In this document: piece by piece, positions 41,807-51,350 of the stretch
Position numbering within the stretch: the stretch's first letter is position 1
Layout of the letters: each line of letters starts with the position of its first letter
Source of the DNA: Flavobacterium cutihirudinis
GTDB taxonomy: Bacteria > Bacteroidota > Bacteroidia > Flavobacteriales > Flavobacteriaceae
Assembly: GCF_003385895.1 (NCBI RefSeq)
Contig: NZ_QRDQ01000011.1
Span: forward strand, 248,001 to 312,000
DNA: 64,000 nt
Direction: 5' to 3'
Position numbers and translations under genes: made by a program
Notes under the pieces: generated by a model
Databases searched by the model: none
What the model was told of the DNA's origin: nothing
Seen by the model: only the letters and a program-made list of their open reading frames with translations

Positions 41807-43774
41807 ATGAGAATATTCATTTTTCTATATCTTTTAGTCGTACCAACCTTATTGTTTTCGCAGGAAAAAACCGCTTCTAAAAATAATTTAGACATGAATA
41901 CCAAATATTCAAGTATAAACGATACACTGAAAAAGAAAAAAGCTAAAATTGCTAAGATTGATCAGTATCAGATTATCACCTTAGAACATGATACCATATA
42001 TGCAGACACCTCATTAACGATAAAAAGTGCTTACAAACAAAACTATCTTAGAAAAGATAATTTTGGGCTTTTGGAGTTCTCAAATATTGGGCAAACTTAT
42101 AATACATTGCACTACGGTTTGACCAGTTTTTCGCCTTATCCTGAAATTGGTTTTGCTGGAAAGCATTTTGATTATATGCAACCTGAAGATATCAGATATT
42201 ATTCGGTAGCGACTCCGTTAACAGAGCTGTTTTTTAATACGACGATTAACAAAGGTCAGAACGTAGATTCTTTTATTACTTTAAACACATCCAAGAATCT
42301 TAATTTCTCGATTGCATATAGAGGATTGCGTTCAGAAGGTGATTATATAAATCAACTCGTGAGTGCAGGAAATTTTAGATTTACAACGAGTTATGCTACA
42401 ACAAATAAAAGATATATTTTAAATGCCCACGTAACGTATCAGGACATTATGAATGAAGAAAATGGTGGTATCACCACTCCTTCTGATTTTGAAAGCAATA
42501 ATGCTGATTACAAAAACCGCCAGCGTTTGCAGGTGTTCCTTACAGATGCAGAATCGATGTTGAAAGGAAGACGATTCTTTATCGATCATGCTTTTAGAAT
42601 AAATCCAAAAGGAGGAAGCAATAATTTGTATTTAACGCATCAGTTTAATTATGAAGGAAAGTTTTATGAGTACAAACAGCCAACTTTACTTTCGGTTGTA
42701 GGAACAACTTCTGTTGAACGTTTTGGTGATGCTTATGTAACCAGCAATATTAATGATAAGACTCGTTTTGAAAAATTATACAACAAAGTTGGTCTTGCTT
42801 ATGAAAATATATTACTCGGAAAGTTTAATTTTTTTATTGATGATTACCGATCAAATTATAAATACGACAGAGTTATCATAAAAAAAGATGGCACAATTAT
42901 TCCTGACAATTTGTATCAGGAAATCAATAATGTTGGTGGTCAGTACGAATATCAGAAGAACAAATGGAATGGTCGCTTTTTATATACCAGATCAATTACA
43001 AATCAGTCACTTTCAGATTTAGATGCGAAGTTGAGGTATAATTTGAATGAGAAAATTCAGTTTGATTTCAGATACAGAAATATAAACAAGCTTCCGAATA
43101 ATAATTATAATTTATATCAGAGTAGTTACATTTCGTACAATTGGTCACATAATTTTAAAAACGAAAAAATAAATCAACTTAGTGCTAATATTTTTACACC
43201 ATGGTTGAATGCAGAAGCACAATATTCGGTGTTAAATGACCATTTGTATTTTGCAGATGTTTCGAGTCCTGAGCAAGCAGCTGTAAATACACAAATCATA
43301 AATCCGGCGCAATACGAAAATGCAATAAATTATTTTTCTATTAAAGCTAGCAGAGAGTTTAAATTTGGAAGATTTGCTTTGGATAATACACTTTTATATC
43401 AAAAAGTAGATCAATCTGAATTTGTTTTAAATGTGCCTGATTTTGTAACACGAAACACACTTTATTACTCTAGTTACTTTTTTAAGAAAGCATTGTTTAT
43501 GCAAACTGGTATTACTTTTAATTATTTTACTAAGTATTACGGTAACGCCTATAATCCGGTTATTGGAGAGTTTTTTGTACAGAGCACAAAAGAAATTGGT
43601 AATTATGCTAATTTTGATTTTTTTGTGAATGCAAGAATTCGTCAAACAAGATTTTATTTAAAAGCAGAGCATTTTAATGCCTCTTTTTCGCAAAATAATT
43701 ACTACTCAGCGCCTAATAATCCATATCGTGATTTTATTATCCGATTTGGTTTGGTTTGGAATTTCTTCCAATAA
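41807..43774 (+). CDS. putative porin, outer-membrane beta-barrel
   Basis: This 655-residue protein has a signal peptide (about 1-19, MRIFIFLYLLVVPTLLFSQ) and many alternating aromatic/polar strands across about 90-655. It ends in a phenylalanine-containing strand (FGLVWNFFQ), typical of outer-membrane barrels. The blocks FNTTINKGQNVDSFITLNTSKN and SYISYNWSHNF match the family labelled 'putative porin' in Flavobacteriia. The ATG is chosen over an upstream TTG because of the signal peptide and the -7 element at 41757. Substrate is unknown. cbs follows 46 nt later and may be co-transcribed. Confidence 0.85.
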   Translation: MRIFIFLYLLVVPTLLFSQEKTASKNNLDMNTKYSSINDTLKKKKAKIAKIDQYQIITLEHDTIYADTSLTIKSAYKQNYLRKDNFGLLEFSNIGQTYNTLHYGLTSFSPYPEIGFAGKHFDYMQPEDIRYYSVATPLTELFFNTTINKGQNVDSFITLNTSKNLNFSIAYRGLRSEGDYINQLVSAGNFRFTTSYATTNKRYILNAHVTYQDIMNEENGGITTPSDFESNNADYKNRQRLQVFLTDAESMLKGRRFFIDHAFRINPKGGSNNLYLTHQFNYEGKFYEYKQPTLLSVVGTTSVERFGDAYVTSNINDKTRFEKLYNKVGLAYENILLGKFNFFIDDYRSNYKYDRVIIKKDGTIIPDNLYQEINNVGGQYEYQKNKWNGRFLYTRSITNQSLSDLDAKLRYNLNEKIQFDFRYRNINKLPNNNYNLYQSSYISYNWSHNFKNEKINQLSANIFTPWLNAEAQYSVLNDHLYFADVSSPEQAAVNTQIINPAQYENAINYFSIKASREFKFGRFALDNTLLYQKVDQSEFVLNVPDFVTRNTLYYSSYFFKKALFMQTGITFNYFTKYYGNAYNPVIGEFFVQSTKEIGNYANFDFFVNARIRQTRFYLKAEHFNASFSQNNYYSAPNNPYRDFIIRFGLVWNFFQ

Positions 43775-43820
43775 GATTAGGTTCTGATTTCACTTCAAAC
43801 CAAATAAATAATTTAATAAA

Positions 43821-45182
43821 ATGGACTTTTCAAAAAATATTTTAGAAACAATAGGGAATACGCCACTAGTAAAGCTCAATAAAATTGTTGCTGAAATTGA
43901 TGCGTTAGTATTAGCAAAAGTCGAAACTTTTAATCCTGGAAATTCTGTAAAAGACAGAATGGCCGTAAAGATGATTGAAGACGCAGAAGCTGACGGTCGA
44001 TTAAAACCTGGTGGAACTATTATTGAAGGAACTTCCGGAAACACCGGAATGGGATTGGCGCTTGTAGCTATCGTAAAAGGATACAAATTGATTTGCGTAA
44101 TCTCAGATAAACAATCAAAAGAGAAAATGGATATTTTGCGTGCTGTGGGTGCCAAAGTAGTAGTTTGTCCAACAGATGTTGAGCCTACAGATCCACGTTC
44201 TTATTATTCAGTTTCCAAAAGACTGGCACAAGAAACACCAAATTCATGGTATGTAAATCAATATGATAATTTGTCAAACTCATTGGCTCATTACGAACAA
44301 ACGGGACCGGAAATCTGGAAACAGACAGAAGGAAAAATTACGCATTTTGTTGTTGGAGTAGGAACCGGAGGAACAATTTCAGGTGTCGGGAAGTATTTGA
44401 AAGAAAAAAATCCGAACATTAAAATCTGGGGTATTGATACTTATGGTTCTGTTTTTAAGAAATACCACGAAACTGGCATTTTTGATGAAAATGAAATCTA
44501 TTCTTATATCACTGAAGGAATTGGAGAAGATATTTTGCCAAAAAATGTTGACTTCTCTTTAATTGATGGTTTTACAAAAGTAACCGATAAAGATGCTGCA
44601 GTATATACGAGAAAGATTGCTCTTGAAGAAGGAATTTTTGTTGGAAACTCAGCAGGAGCTTGTATTAAAGGTTTGCTTCAGTTAAAAGAGCATTTTAAAC
44701 CAGACGATGTTGTAGTGGTTTTATTTCATGATTCTGGAAGTAGATACGTTGGAAAAATGTTTAATGATGATTGGATGCGTGAACGCGGATTTCTTGAAGA
44801 AAACGTTACAAAAGCAGAAGATGTTATTAAAGATCATATTGATAAAGAACTAATTGTAGTTCGCACAGAAGAATTAGTATCGCACGCAATTGAGCGCATG
44901 CGTAAGTATAAAATTTCTCAGATTCCTGTTGTCGACATAAATGGATTTGTTGGTTCTGTGGATGAAACAGACCTTTTTAGAAGTTATGTTGCCGATAAAA
45001 ATGTTGCCGAAAAACCAATTAAGGAAGTGATGAGTAAACCATTTCCAATTGTTAAATTGGGAACTCCAATAGAAGAGGTTTCTAGACTTTTCAGTAAAGA
45101 AAATGACGCTGTCTTAATAGATTTAGGAAACGGTAGCCATCATATTATTACGAAATACGATATTATTGGCTCTATAAAATAA
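43821..45182 (+). CDS. cbs: cystathionine beta-synthase with CBS domains
   Basis: This 453-residue protein has an O-acetylserine sulfhydrylase-like PLP domain (about 1-325), with K44 in PGNSVKDRMAV and loops EGTSGNTGMGLA and VGTGGTISGVG. Two CBS repeats follow (about 335-453: VRTEELVSHAIERMRKYKISQIPVV and MSKPFPIVKLGTPIEEVSRLF). This combination marks cystathionine beta-synthase (serine or its activated form plus homocysteine to cystathionine) and not plain cysteine synthase, though the two cannot be fully separated by eye. The CBS pair probably senses an adenosine compound. A terminator follows at 45202. Confidence 0.92.
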   Translation: MDFSKNILETIGNTPLVKLNKIVAEIDALVLAKVETFNPGNSVKDRMAVKMIEDAEADGRLKPGGTIIEGTSGNTGMGLALVAIVKGYKLICVISDKQSKEKMDILRAVGAKVVVCPTDVEPTDPRSYYSVSKRLAQETPNSWYVNQYDNLSNSLAHYEQTGPEIWKQTEGKITHFVVGVGTGGTISGVGKYLKEKNPNIKIWGIDTYGSVFKKYHETGIFDENEIYSYITEGIGEDILPKNVDFSLIDGFTKVTDKDAAVYTRKIALEEGIFVGNSAGACIKGLLQLKEHFKPDDVVVVLFHDSGSRYVGKMFNDDWMRERGFLEENVTKAEDVIKDHIDKELIVVRTEELVSHAIERMRKYKISQIPVVDINGFVGSVDETDLFRSYVADKNVAEKPIKEVMSKPFPIVKLGTPIEEVSRLFSKENDAVLIDLGNGSHHIITKYDIIGSIK

Positions 45183-45201
45183 AAATTAAAAGAATAGTAT
45201 T

Positions 45202-45240
45202 ATCCAGAAGTCTGATTCGAATTTGGGCTTCTGGATTTTA
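45202..45240 (+). terminator. cbs terminator
   Basis: ATCCAGAAG (45202-45210) pairs with CTTCTGGAT (45228-45236) around a 17-nt loop, followed by TTTTA. Confidence 0.8.
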
Positions 45241-45259
45241 TTTGTAAAGAAGCTTCTAC

Positions 45260-45742
45260 ATGAATTTTACAGCAATCGATTTTGAAACGGCAACGAGTTA
45301 TCACCCATGTTCTGTTGGGATTGTTACTGTCGAAAACGGAATTATAACAGATGAATTTGTTACTTTAATTAAACCGCCAAATAATATTTATAATCCCTTT
45401 ACGATTCAGGTACACGGAATTTATCCGCGTGATACTGTAAATGCGAAATCCTTTGCTCAAGTTTTTCCTGAAATAGAAAAAAGGTTAAAAAATAGGGTTG
45501 TAGTAGCGCATAACGAAAGTTTTGATCGTAATGTTTTAGTTAAATCAATGTTGTTGTACGGTTTAAATTACGATGATTTAAATATTGCACCAAAATGGGA
45601 ATGTACGGTTAAGATATATAAAGCAAAAGGAATAAAGCCTACAAAATTAAGCGATTGCTGTCGCGAAATGAATATAAAATTAAACCATCATGAAGCCTTG
45701 TCGGATGCTCGGGCTTGTGCTAAATTATATATGCTTCGCTAA
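45260..45742 (+). CDS. DEDDh 3'-5' exonuclease
   Basis: This 160-residue single-domain protein has the four acidic residues and His of the DnaQ/DEDDh type. They are D8 and E10 in IDFET, the Asp of HNESFD, and the H/D pair in HHEALSDARA. It contains no polymerase, BRCT or UvrC domain. The family includes stand-alone exonucleases and epsilon-like proofreaders; a role in DNA repair or RNA trimming cannot be told apart. It follows the cbs terminator by 19 nt. Confidence 0.92.
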   Translation: MNFTAIDFETATSYHPCSVGIVTVENGIITDEFVTLIKPPNNIYNPFTIQVHGIYPRDTVNAKSFAQVFPEIEKRLKNRVVVAHNESFDRNVLVKSMLLYGLNYDDLNIAPKWECTVKIYKAKGIKPTKLSDCCREMNIKLNHHEALSDARACAKLYMLR

Positions 45743-45769
45743 AGTAATAATTTTTCAAATTGTAAGAAA

Positions 45770-45800
45770 AATATTAAATTTTTATATTATTTTAGATTTG
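45770..45800 (+). promoter_or_regulatory. DUF2851 gene promoter, TTG-N20-TAGATTTG
   Basis: TTG (45770-45772) and TAGATTTG (45793-45800) are 20 nt apart, a complete match to the consensus, ending 21 nt before the start. The intact promoter suggests the frameshifted gene is still transcribed. Confidence 0.72.
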
Positions 45801-45821
45801 TAATTTTTTATAAAATCTAAA

Positions 45822-47095
45822 ATGAAAGAAGACTTTCTTCATTACCTCTGGCAATTCAGAAAATTTGATAATTTGAATTTGCGAACAACTCAGAAAGAGG
45901 TAATAACTATTCTTAAAACGGGTGATTATCTTGGGTTTTCAGGACCGGATTTCTTTAACGCCCATATCAAAATTGGAAGTCAAAAATGGGCTGGAAATGT
46001 TGAAATTCATTTAAAATCATCAGATTGGTATTTGCATAACCACGAAACAGATGTTGCATACGATAATGTTATATTGCATGTTGTGTGGGAGCATGACACA
46101 GAAATATTCAGAGAAAACAATACTGAAATTCCTGTTTTAGTTTTGAAAGATTATGTTACTTCTGAAGTTGTCTCTAATTATCAATCTCTGATGACTTCGA
46201 AATCGTGGATATTTTGCGAAAAGCAAATTCTTGAAATTGATGATTTTACTTTCAAAAACTGGCAGGAGCGACTTTTTTTGAGCGTTTAGAGCGTAAATCA
46301 AAATTTATATATGATTTGCTTGAAGAAACAAACAATGATTGGGAAGCCGTTTTGTTTTGTCTCTTAGCCAAAAACTTCGGATTGAATACAAATGGTGAGA
46401 CCTTTTTGCAAATCGCTAAAGCGCTTCCATTTACCATCATCAGAAAAGAAAGTTTTGAGATCGAAAATCTTGAAGCTTTGTTTTTTGGAGTATCCGGTTT
46501 ACTTGACAACGAAAAAGAAGATGTCTATTTTGAGGATTTAAAATTCAGGTTTTTTTATCTTTTACATAAATATCAAATTGAGAAGCCTATCGTTAGTCCA
46601 GTTCAGTTTTTTAAGCATCGGCCTGATAATTTTCCCACTATTAGGCTTTCGCAGTTGGCGGCAGTATACTACAAACATCAAAATTTATTCTCAAAAATTA
46701 TTCGTTTAAAATCAGTTGAAAGTGTTTATAATGTACTTTCTGTTTCATCCAGTTTGTATTGGCAGAATCATTATCAGTTTGATAAGGAAAGTTTAAAAAA
46801 GCCAAAATTGTTATCTAAAACTTTCATAGATCTAATAATTGTAAATACTATAATTCCACTTCAGTTTGCGTATTCTAATATAAACGGAGAAATAATCGCT
46901 GAAGATTTAATAGATTTTATGAAAGAAGTTGCTTCTGAGAAAAATGCTATAGTAGATAAATTTATTTCCTTCGGCTTAAAGCCAAAAAATGCTTTTGAGA
47001 GTCAAACTTTACTTGAATTAAAAAATGAGTATTGTAATCAAAAAAAGTGTTTGCAATGCGCTATTGGTGTCGAATTGCTTAAAAATAATAGATAA
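45822..47095 (+). pseudogene. DUF2851 family gene broken by a one-base frameshift
   Basis: Two frames together give one protein of about 424 residues, the usual size of DUF2851. The first frame (45822-46289) covers about residues 1-152 and ends NWQERLF-LSV-stop. The second continues FERLERKSKFIYDLLEETNNDWEAV up to KNNR at 47095 and has no start of its own at the junction. The switch lies in a run of seven Ts (46273-46279); an eighth T would give WQERLFFERLERKS and one open frame. It may be a true lesion, a sequencing slip in the homopolymer, or ribosomal -1 slippage on T TTT TTT. The domain's function is unknown. Confidence 0.85.
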
Positions 47096-47107
47096 TTTGT
47101 ATTTTTG
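47075..47107 (+). promoter_or_regulatory. PspC gene promoter, TTG-N22-TATTTTTG
   Basis: TTG (47075-47077) and TATTTTTG (47100-47107) are 22 nt apart, the -33 element lying inside the end of the DUF2851 gene. It places a transcript start about 15 nt before the pspC-like gene. Confidence 0.7.
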
Positions 47108-47128
47108 TCTTAATCTAAAAAATATAAG

Positions 47129-47356
47129 ATGTCTGCTATTTTAAAATTGAAGTTCTTTTTCGAAAAATATGGTTTTCATGTTTCGTCAAGATTGGCTGAT
47201 AAATTGGGAATGCGTGTAACCAGCGTCAGGTTGTTTTTTATCTATATATCTTTCGTAACAGTTGGTTTAGGATTTGGAGTATATCTTACTTTAGCTTTTT
47301 GGATTCGACTAAAGGATTTAGTTCGTGCGAAACGTAGTTCGGTATTTGATTTATAA
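47129..47356 (+). CDS. PspC domain protein, small
   Basis: This 75-residue protein is a single PspC-like domain. The N-terminal half, SARLADKLGMRVTSVRLFFIY-like, has the domain's helix, and one membrane segment (about 38-58, LFFIYISFVTVGLGFGVYLTLAFW) follows. It ends in a basic tail. Family members are linked to phage-shock or envelope-stress signalling, but no other psp genes are nearby. It has its own promoter and a bidirectional terminator shared with the APC permease gene. Confidence 0.85.
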   Translation: MSAILKLKFFFEKYGFHVSSRLADKLGMRVTSVRLFFIYISFVTVGLGFGVYLTLAFWIRLKDLVRAKRSSVFDL

Positions 47357-47371
47357 ATAAACAAAAGGCAT

Positions 47372-47410
47372 AAAAAAAGGATCAGTAGTTTTGAACTGCT
47401 GATCCTTTTT
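47372..47410. terminator. bidirectional terminator between PspC and APC genes
   Basis: AAAAAAGGATCAGTAGTT and AACTGCTGATCCTTTTTT pair with one G-T around TTG. Confidence 0.92.
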
Positions 47411-47430
47411 TATTTTATGTTTTCACGAAA

Positions 47431-48882
47431 TTATTTTTCCGGATTGTTTAATTTACTGTTTTTCTTACCGTAAATAAAATAGATAAGAATACCCAAAGCC
47501 ATCCAAATTACTAGTCTCGCCCAGCTTTCGTTTGGTAAAGAATACATCAAAGCCAAACAAATAACTATTCCTGCAACTGGAACAAAAGGAACCCACGGAG
47601 TTCTGAAAGCTCTTGGAGCATCCGGCATTTTCTTACGCATAACCATAACTCCAATACAAACTAATACGAAAGCTAATAATGTACCGATACTTACCATATG
47701 TCCTAAATCACTTACCGGTACAAGACCTGCAAATAAACTTACGAATACAAGGAAGAAAAAGTTAGTTTTATAAGGAGTACGGAATTTTGCATGAATGTCA
47801 CTAAAGAATGGAGGTAGTAAACCGTCTTTACTCATTGTGTAGAATACTCGGCTTTGTCCCATAAGCATTACTAATATTACAGAAGTATATCCAGCTAAAA
47901 TAGCTATAATCAATCCTGTTTGTAAAAAGTCATATCCAGTAACTGCAAAAGCTGTAGCAGCCGGTTTTGCATCTCCTGCAAATTTGTAGTAAGGTACAAG
48001 TCCTGTCATAACGTGAGAGAACAATACATATAATAAGGTACAGATAACTAACGAACCTAAAATTCCAATTGGCATTCCTTTTTGTGGATTTTTTGCCTCT
48101 TGAGCAGCAGTCGAAACAGCATCAAAACCAATAAAGGCAAAAAATACTGTACCAGCACCCGCAGCAATTCCAGACCATCCAAATTTTCCAAATACACCAG
48201 TGTTTTCAGGAATATATGGTGTATAATTAGTAGGATCAATGAATTTCCAACCAAGTACGATGAAGATAAGTACAACTGCAACTTTTACTACAACTAAGAA
48301 ATTGTTTAAGGATGCAGATTCTTTAGTACCTTTTATCAATAACAGAGATAATAATGAAACGATGAATATTGCAGGAAGGTTTACAATTCCTCCTTCGATC
48401 ACCGTACCATTGCTTAAGGTTAAGGTTTCCCAAGGCGAACAAATTAAGTCCGGCGGAAGGTGTATATTAAATTTTGCAAGCAGTTCAAGAAGATATCGAG
48501 ACCAACTTACTCCAACAGTCGCAGCTCCTAAAGCGTATTCTAAAACTAAATCCCAACCTATAATCCAGGCCATAAACTCTCCCATTGTAGCATAAGAATA
48601 AGTATAGGCACTACCGGCAACCGGAATCATTGAAGCAAATTCAGCATAACATAGACCTGCAAATGCGCAACCTACAGCGGCTAAAATAAAAGAAATTGTT
48701 ACGGCTGGGCCTGCGTGATCAGCTGCTGCAATTCCTGTTAGCGAAAATAGTCCCGCTCCAATAATTGCTCCAACTCCAAGTGCAACAAGCGAACGTGAAG
48801 ATAAGGTTCTTTTTAATCCTTTTTCAGATTCGGATGCTTCACCAAGCAATACCGAAAGAGGTTTAGTTTTCCAAATTGACAT
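47431..48882 (-). CDS. APC-family amino acid permease
   Basis: This 483-residue integral membrane protein has about twelve hydrophobic segments and the family's N-terminal block LVALGVGAIIGAGLFSLTGIAA. FAFIGFDAVSTAAQEAKNPQKGMPIGI, the conserved loop of the cationic amino acid transporter subgroup, follows in the middle. Transport of an amino acid with H+ or by exchange is likely; the substrate cannot be given. A full promoter (48915-48948) lies just upstream. It stands alone. Confidence 0.94.
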   Translation of the reverse strand: MSIWKTKPLSVLLGEASESEKGLKRTLSSRSLVALGVGAIIGAGLFSLTGIAAADHAGPAVTISFILAAVGCAFAGLCYAEFASMIPVAGSAYTYSYATMGEFMAWIIGWDLVLEYALGAATVGVSWSRYLLELLAKFNIHLPPDLICSPWETLTLSNGTVIEGGIVNLPAIFIVSLLSLLLIKGTKESASLNNFLVVVKVAVVLIFIVLGWKFIDPTNYTPYIPENTGVFGKFGWSGIAAGAGTVFFAFIGFDAVSTAAQEAKNPQKGMPIGILGSLVICTLLYVLFSHVMTGLVPYYKFAGDAKPAATAFAVTGYDFLQTGLIIAILAGYTSVILVMLMGQSRVFYTMSKDGLLPPFFSDIHAKFRTPYKTNFFFLVFVSLFAGLVPVSDLGHMVSIGTLLAFVLVCIGVMVMRKKMPDAPRAFRTPWVPFVPVAGIVICLALMYSLPNESWARLVIWMALGILIYFIYGKKNSKLNNPEK

Positions 48883-48914
48883 ACTATAATATTGGTTTAT
48901 TTGTTATTAAGCTC

Positions 48915-48948
48915 CAAATGTATTGTTTTTTGTAAAAAATAAAAACAA
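48915..48948 (-). promoter_or_regulatory. APC permease promoter, TTG-N23-TACATTTG
   Basis: On the minus strand TTG (48946-48948) and TACATTTG (48915-48922) lie 23 nt apart, ending 33 nt before the start. The rest of the gap to 49159 is AT-rich with nothing recognised. Confidence 0.65.
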
Positions 48949-49159
48949 TTATCATATTTTAAGTTACAAAATATTTAAATTTTTGAATAAATCTGAAAAT
49001 GAGATTCTTTATAGGCTGAAATTCATCAAATTAATTGTATCGTGATTATATAGCTCAGAATTGATATATTTCTTATTTTTATAGTATTTTTACTGTTAAT
49101 TTATATTTAGTTTTATCGTGTCTAACTAGAGATATGAAATCTAATAATCTATGTATCTA

Positions 49160-50047
49160 ATGAATTGGAAAAATATTAAAGCTTATTTGAAGTTTACAAG
49201 ATTACAGCGAGCGGGGATTTTGATACTATTTTTGATTATTATAATGCTGCAGTTGATTTATTTTTTTGTGGATTTTACTCAGAAGGAAACTTTCTTTTCT
49301 AATAAGGAACAATGGCTTTCATTGCAGAATGAAATTAATGAGGCCAAACTAATTCATAAGAATGAATCTCATACAGTAAAAAGTTTTAACCCTAATTTTA
49401 TTTCTGATTATAAAGGGTATAAATTAGGCTTGTCAGTAAAAGAAATGGACAGGCTGCTGGAATTTCGAAAAGAGAACAAATTTGTTAATTCTGCAGAAGA
49501 ATTTCAGGAGGTTACAAAAGTGTCAGATTCTTTACTAGCTACCATTTCTCCTTTTTTTAAATTTCCGGATTGGATTAAAAATAAATCGAATTTTAAAAGC
49601 GAGAAAAAAGAATACGCACAAAAAGCTGATTTTAAAAAGGAAGTGATTAAAGTTTTGGATATCAATCAGGCTTCTCCTGAAGATTTAATTAAAATCTACG
49701 GAATCGGAGAAGCGTTATCAGCAAGGATAATTAAACAAAGAGAAATCGTGGGTTATTTTGTTTCAATGGAACAGATGAATGAAATTTGGGGGCTTTCGGC
49801 AGATGTTGTTGCAGAGCTCAATTCTCATTTTAAAGTTGTTTTGCCTTCGGATTCAAAAAAAATAGCAATAAATGATGCTTCTCTAAAGGAATTATCGCAG
49901 TTTTCATATTTTAGATATGCACTTGCAAAGCAAATTGTGACGTATCGAAGTATGAATGGAAATTTTAATAATATTGAGGATTTATCAAAAATTAAAGGTT
50001 TTCCTGTTGAAAAAGCAAAAATAATTGCGTTATATTTGGAGTTCTAA
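49160..50047 (+). CDS. ComEA-like helix-hairpin-helix protein, membrane-anchored
   Basis: This 295-residue protein has one N-terminal membrane segment (about 17-38, LILFLIIIMLQLIYFFVDF). Three helix-hairpin-helix units follow: about 90-135 (LSVKEMDRLLEFRKENKFVNSAEEFQ), about 170-220 (LDINQASPEDLIKIYGIGEALSARIIKQRE) and about 240-295 (NDASLKELSQFSYFRYALAKQIVTYR). HhH units of this kind bind DNA without sequence preference, as in ComEA. The Flavobacterium version carries more repeats than the single ComEA domain. A role in DNA uptake or repair is inference. The acyl-CoA dehydrogenase gene follows 11 nt later. Confidence 0.85.
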   Translation: MNWKNIKAYLKFTRLQRAGILILFLIIIMLQLIYFFVDFTQKETFFSNKEQWLSLQNEINEAKLIHKNESHTVKSFNPNFISDYKGYKLGLSVKEMDRLLEFRKENKFVNSAEEFQEVTKVSDSLLATISPFFKFPDWIKNKSNFKSEKKEYAQKADFKKEVIKVLDINQASPEDLIKIYGIGEALSARIIKQREIVGYFVSMEQMNEIWGLSADVVAELNSHFKVVLPSDSKKIAINDASLKELSQFSYFRYALAKQIVTYRSMNGNFNNIEDLSKIKGFPVEKAKIIALYLEF

Positions 50048-50058
50048 AAAACAGCCAA

Positions 50059-51201
50059 ATGAATTTTGATTATAACGAAACGCAATTAATGATAGCACAA
50101 TCAATCAAAGATTTTGCAGAAAAGAATATCAGACCAAATATAATGGAGTGGGATGAAGCTCAAATTTTTCCGATTTCACTTTTTAAGAAATTAGGCGAAA
50201 TGGGGTTTATGGGAGTCTTAGTGCCTGAAGAATTTGGCGGGTCTGGTTTAGGATATCATGAATATATTACAGTTATAGAAGAAATCTCAAAAGTTGATCC
50301 TTCAATTGGATTATCGGTGGCCGCTCATAATTCATTATGTACTAATCATATTTTGACCTTTGGTAATGAAGAGCAAAAAAAGAAGTGGCTACCTAAGCTC
50401 GCTACTGCAGAATATATTGGAGCGTGGGGATTAACAGAGCATAATACAGGTTCTGATGCTGGTGGTATGAATACGACTGCAGTTAAAGATGGTGACCATT
50501 GGATTGTTAACGGAGCAAAGAATTTTATAACGCATGGTATCTCAGGTGATGTTGCGGTTGTGATAGTTCGTACGGGAGAAAAAGGAGATTCAAAAGGAAT
50601 GACTGCTTTTGTTTTTGAAAAAGGAATGTCTGGATTTTCATCTGGAAAGAAAGAAAATAAATTAGGAATGCGCGCGAGTGAAACTGCTGAATTAGTGTTT
50701 GATAATTGCAGAGTGCCCGATGCAAATCGATTAGGAGAAGTTGGTCAGGGGTTCGTGCAAGCTATGAAAATTCTTGACGGAGGCAGAATTTCAATTGGAG
50801 CGCTATCATTAGGAATTGCAAAAGGAGCTTATGAAGCGGCATTGAAATATTCAAAGGAAAGATATCAGTTTGGTCAGCCTATTAGTAATTTTCAAGGGAT
50901 TTCGTTTAAGTTAGCGGATATGGCAACAGAGATTGAAGCTTCCGAACTGTTGTTGCATAAAGCTGCATTTTTGAAACAGCAACATAAGGCTGTAACAACG
51001 TCTGGCGCTATGGCGAAAATGTACGCTTCAGAGGTTTGTGTAAAAGTAGCAAATGATGCTGTTCAAATTCATGGAGGTTATGGCTATACTAAAGATTTTC
51101 CTGTAGAAAAGTTTTATAGAGACTCTAAACTTTGTACTATAGGTGAAGGAACTACTGAGATTCAAAAACTAGTTATTTCAAGAAATTTGTTGAAAGAATA
51201 A
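50059..51201 (+). CDS. acyl-CoA dehydrogenase
   Basis: This 380-residue FAD enzyme oxidises acyl-CoA to enoyl-CoA. Blocks include GAWGLTEHNTGSDAGGMNTTA, WIVNGAKNFITHG and GQGFVQAMKILDGGRISIGALSLGIAKGAYEAALKYSKER. The likely catalytic base is E363 in IGEGTTEIQKL. The specific chain length is not deducible; it resembles the short-chain/butyryl type. It is 11 nt after the HhH gene, so they probably share a transcript. No etfAB or thiolase is adjacent. Confidence 0.96.
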   Translation: MNFDYNETQLMIAQSIKDFAEKNIRPNIMEWDEAQIFPISLFKKLGEMGFMGVLVPEEFGGSGLGYHEYITVIEEISKVDPSIGLSVAAHNSLCTNHILTFGNEEQKKKWLPKLATAEYIGAWGLTEHNTGSDAGGMNTTAVKDGDHWIVNGAKNFITHGISGDVAVVIVRTGEKGDSKGMTAFVFEKGMSGFSSGKKENKLGMRASETAELVFDNCRVPDANRLGEVGQGFVQAMKILDGGRISIGALSLGIAKGAYEAALKYSKERYQFGQPISNFQGISFKLADMATEIEASELLLHKAAFLKQQHKAVTTSGAMAKMYASEVCVKVANDAVQIHGGYGYTKDFPVEKFYRDSKLCTIGEGTTEIQKLVISRNLLKE

Positions 51202-51292
51202 TGAGTGTAAGATTTAAGAGCAGTTAGGTATAGGGTTTGGTAATGCTTTTGGCTTGCTAAATTTAATTCTTTAAAAAAAAGCAATTTATATT

Positions 51293-51321
51293 TTGTAGTT
51301 TATTATTAATTTTTACCTTTG
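51293..51321 (+). promoter_or_regulatory. rpsU promoter, TTG-N18-TACCTTTG
   Basis: TTG (51293-51295) and TACCTTTG (51314-51321) match the Bacteroidota consensus. The leader is short, about 23 nt, so the strong Shine-Dalgarno sequence lies right at the mRNA 5' end. Confidence 0.8.
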
Positions 51322-51334
51322 CAGCCTTAACGAG

Positions 51335-51342
51335 AGGAGGTG
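51335..51342 (+). promoter_or_regulatory. exceptional Shine-Dalgarno sequence of rpsU
   Basis: AGGAGGTG lies 8 nt before the rpsU ATG and complements the conserved 16S 3' end (CACCUCCU). Nearly all other starts in the window lack such a sequence. In Bacteroidota ribosomes the anti-SD is held in a pocket that includes bS21, the rpsU product; a strong SD on rpsU itself fits autoregulation. Confidence 0.9.
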
Positions 51343-51350
51343 TCAATATT

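Noticed and set aside
46316..47095. Separate 259-residue gene starting at 46316
   Set aside because: It is the second part of the DUF2851 protein; the reading frame joins the first part if one T is added at 46273-46279, and nothing like an independent start precedes it.
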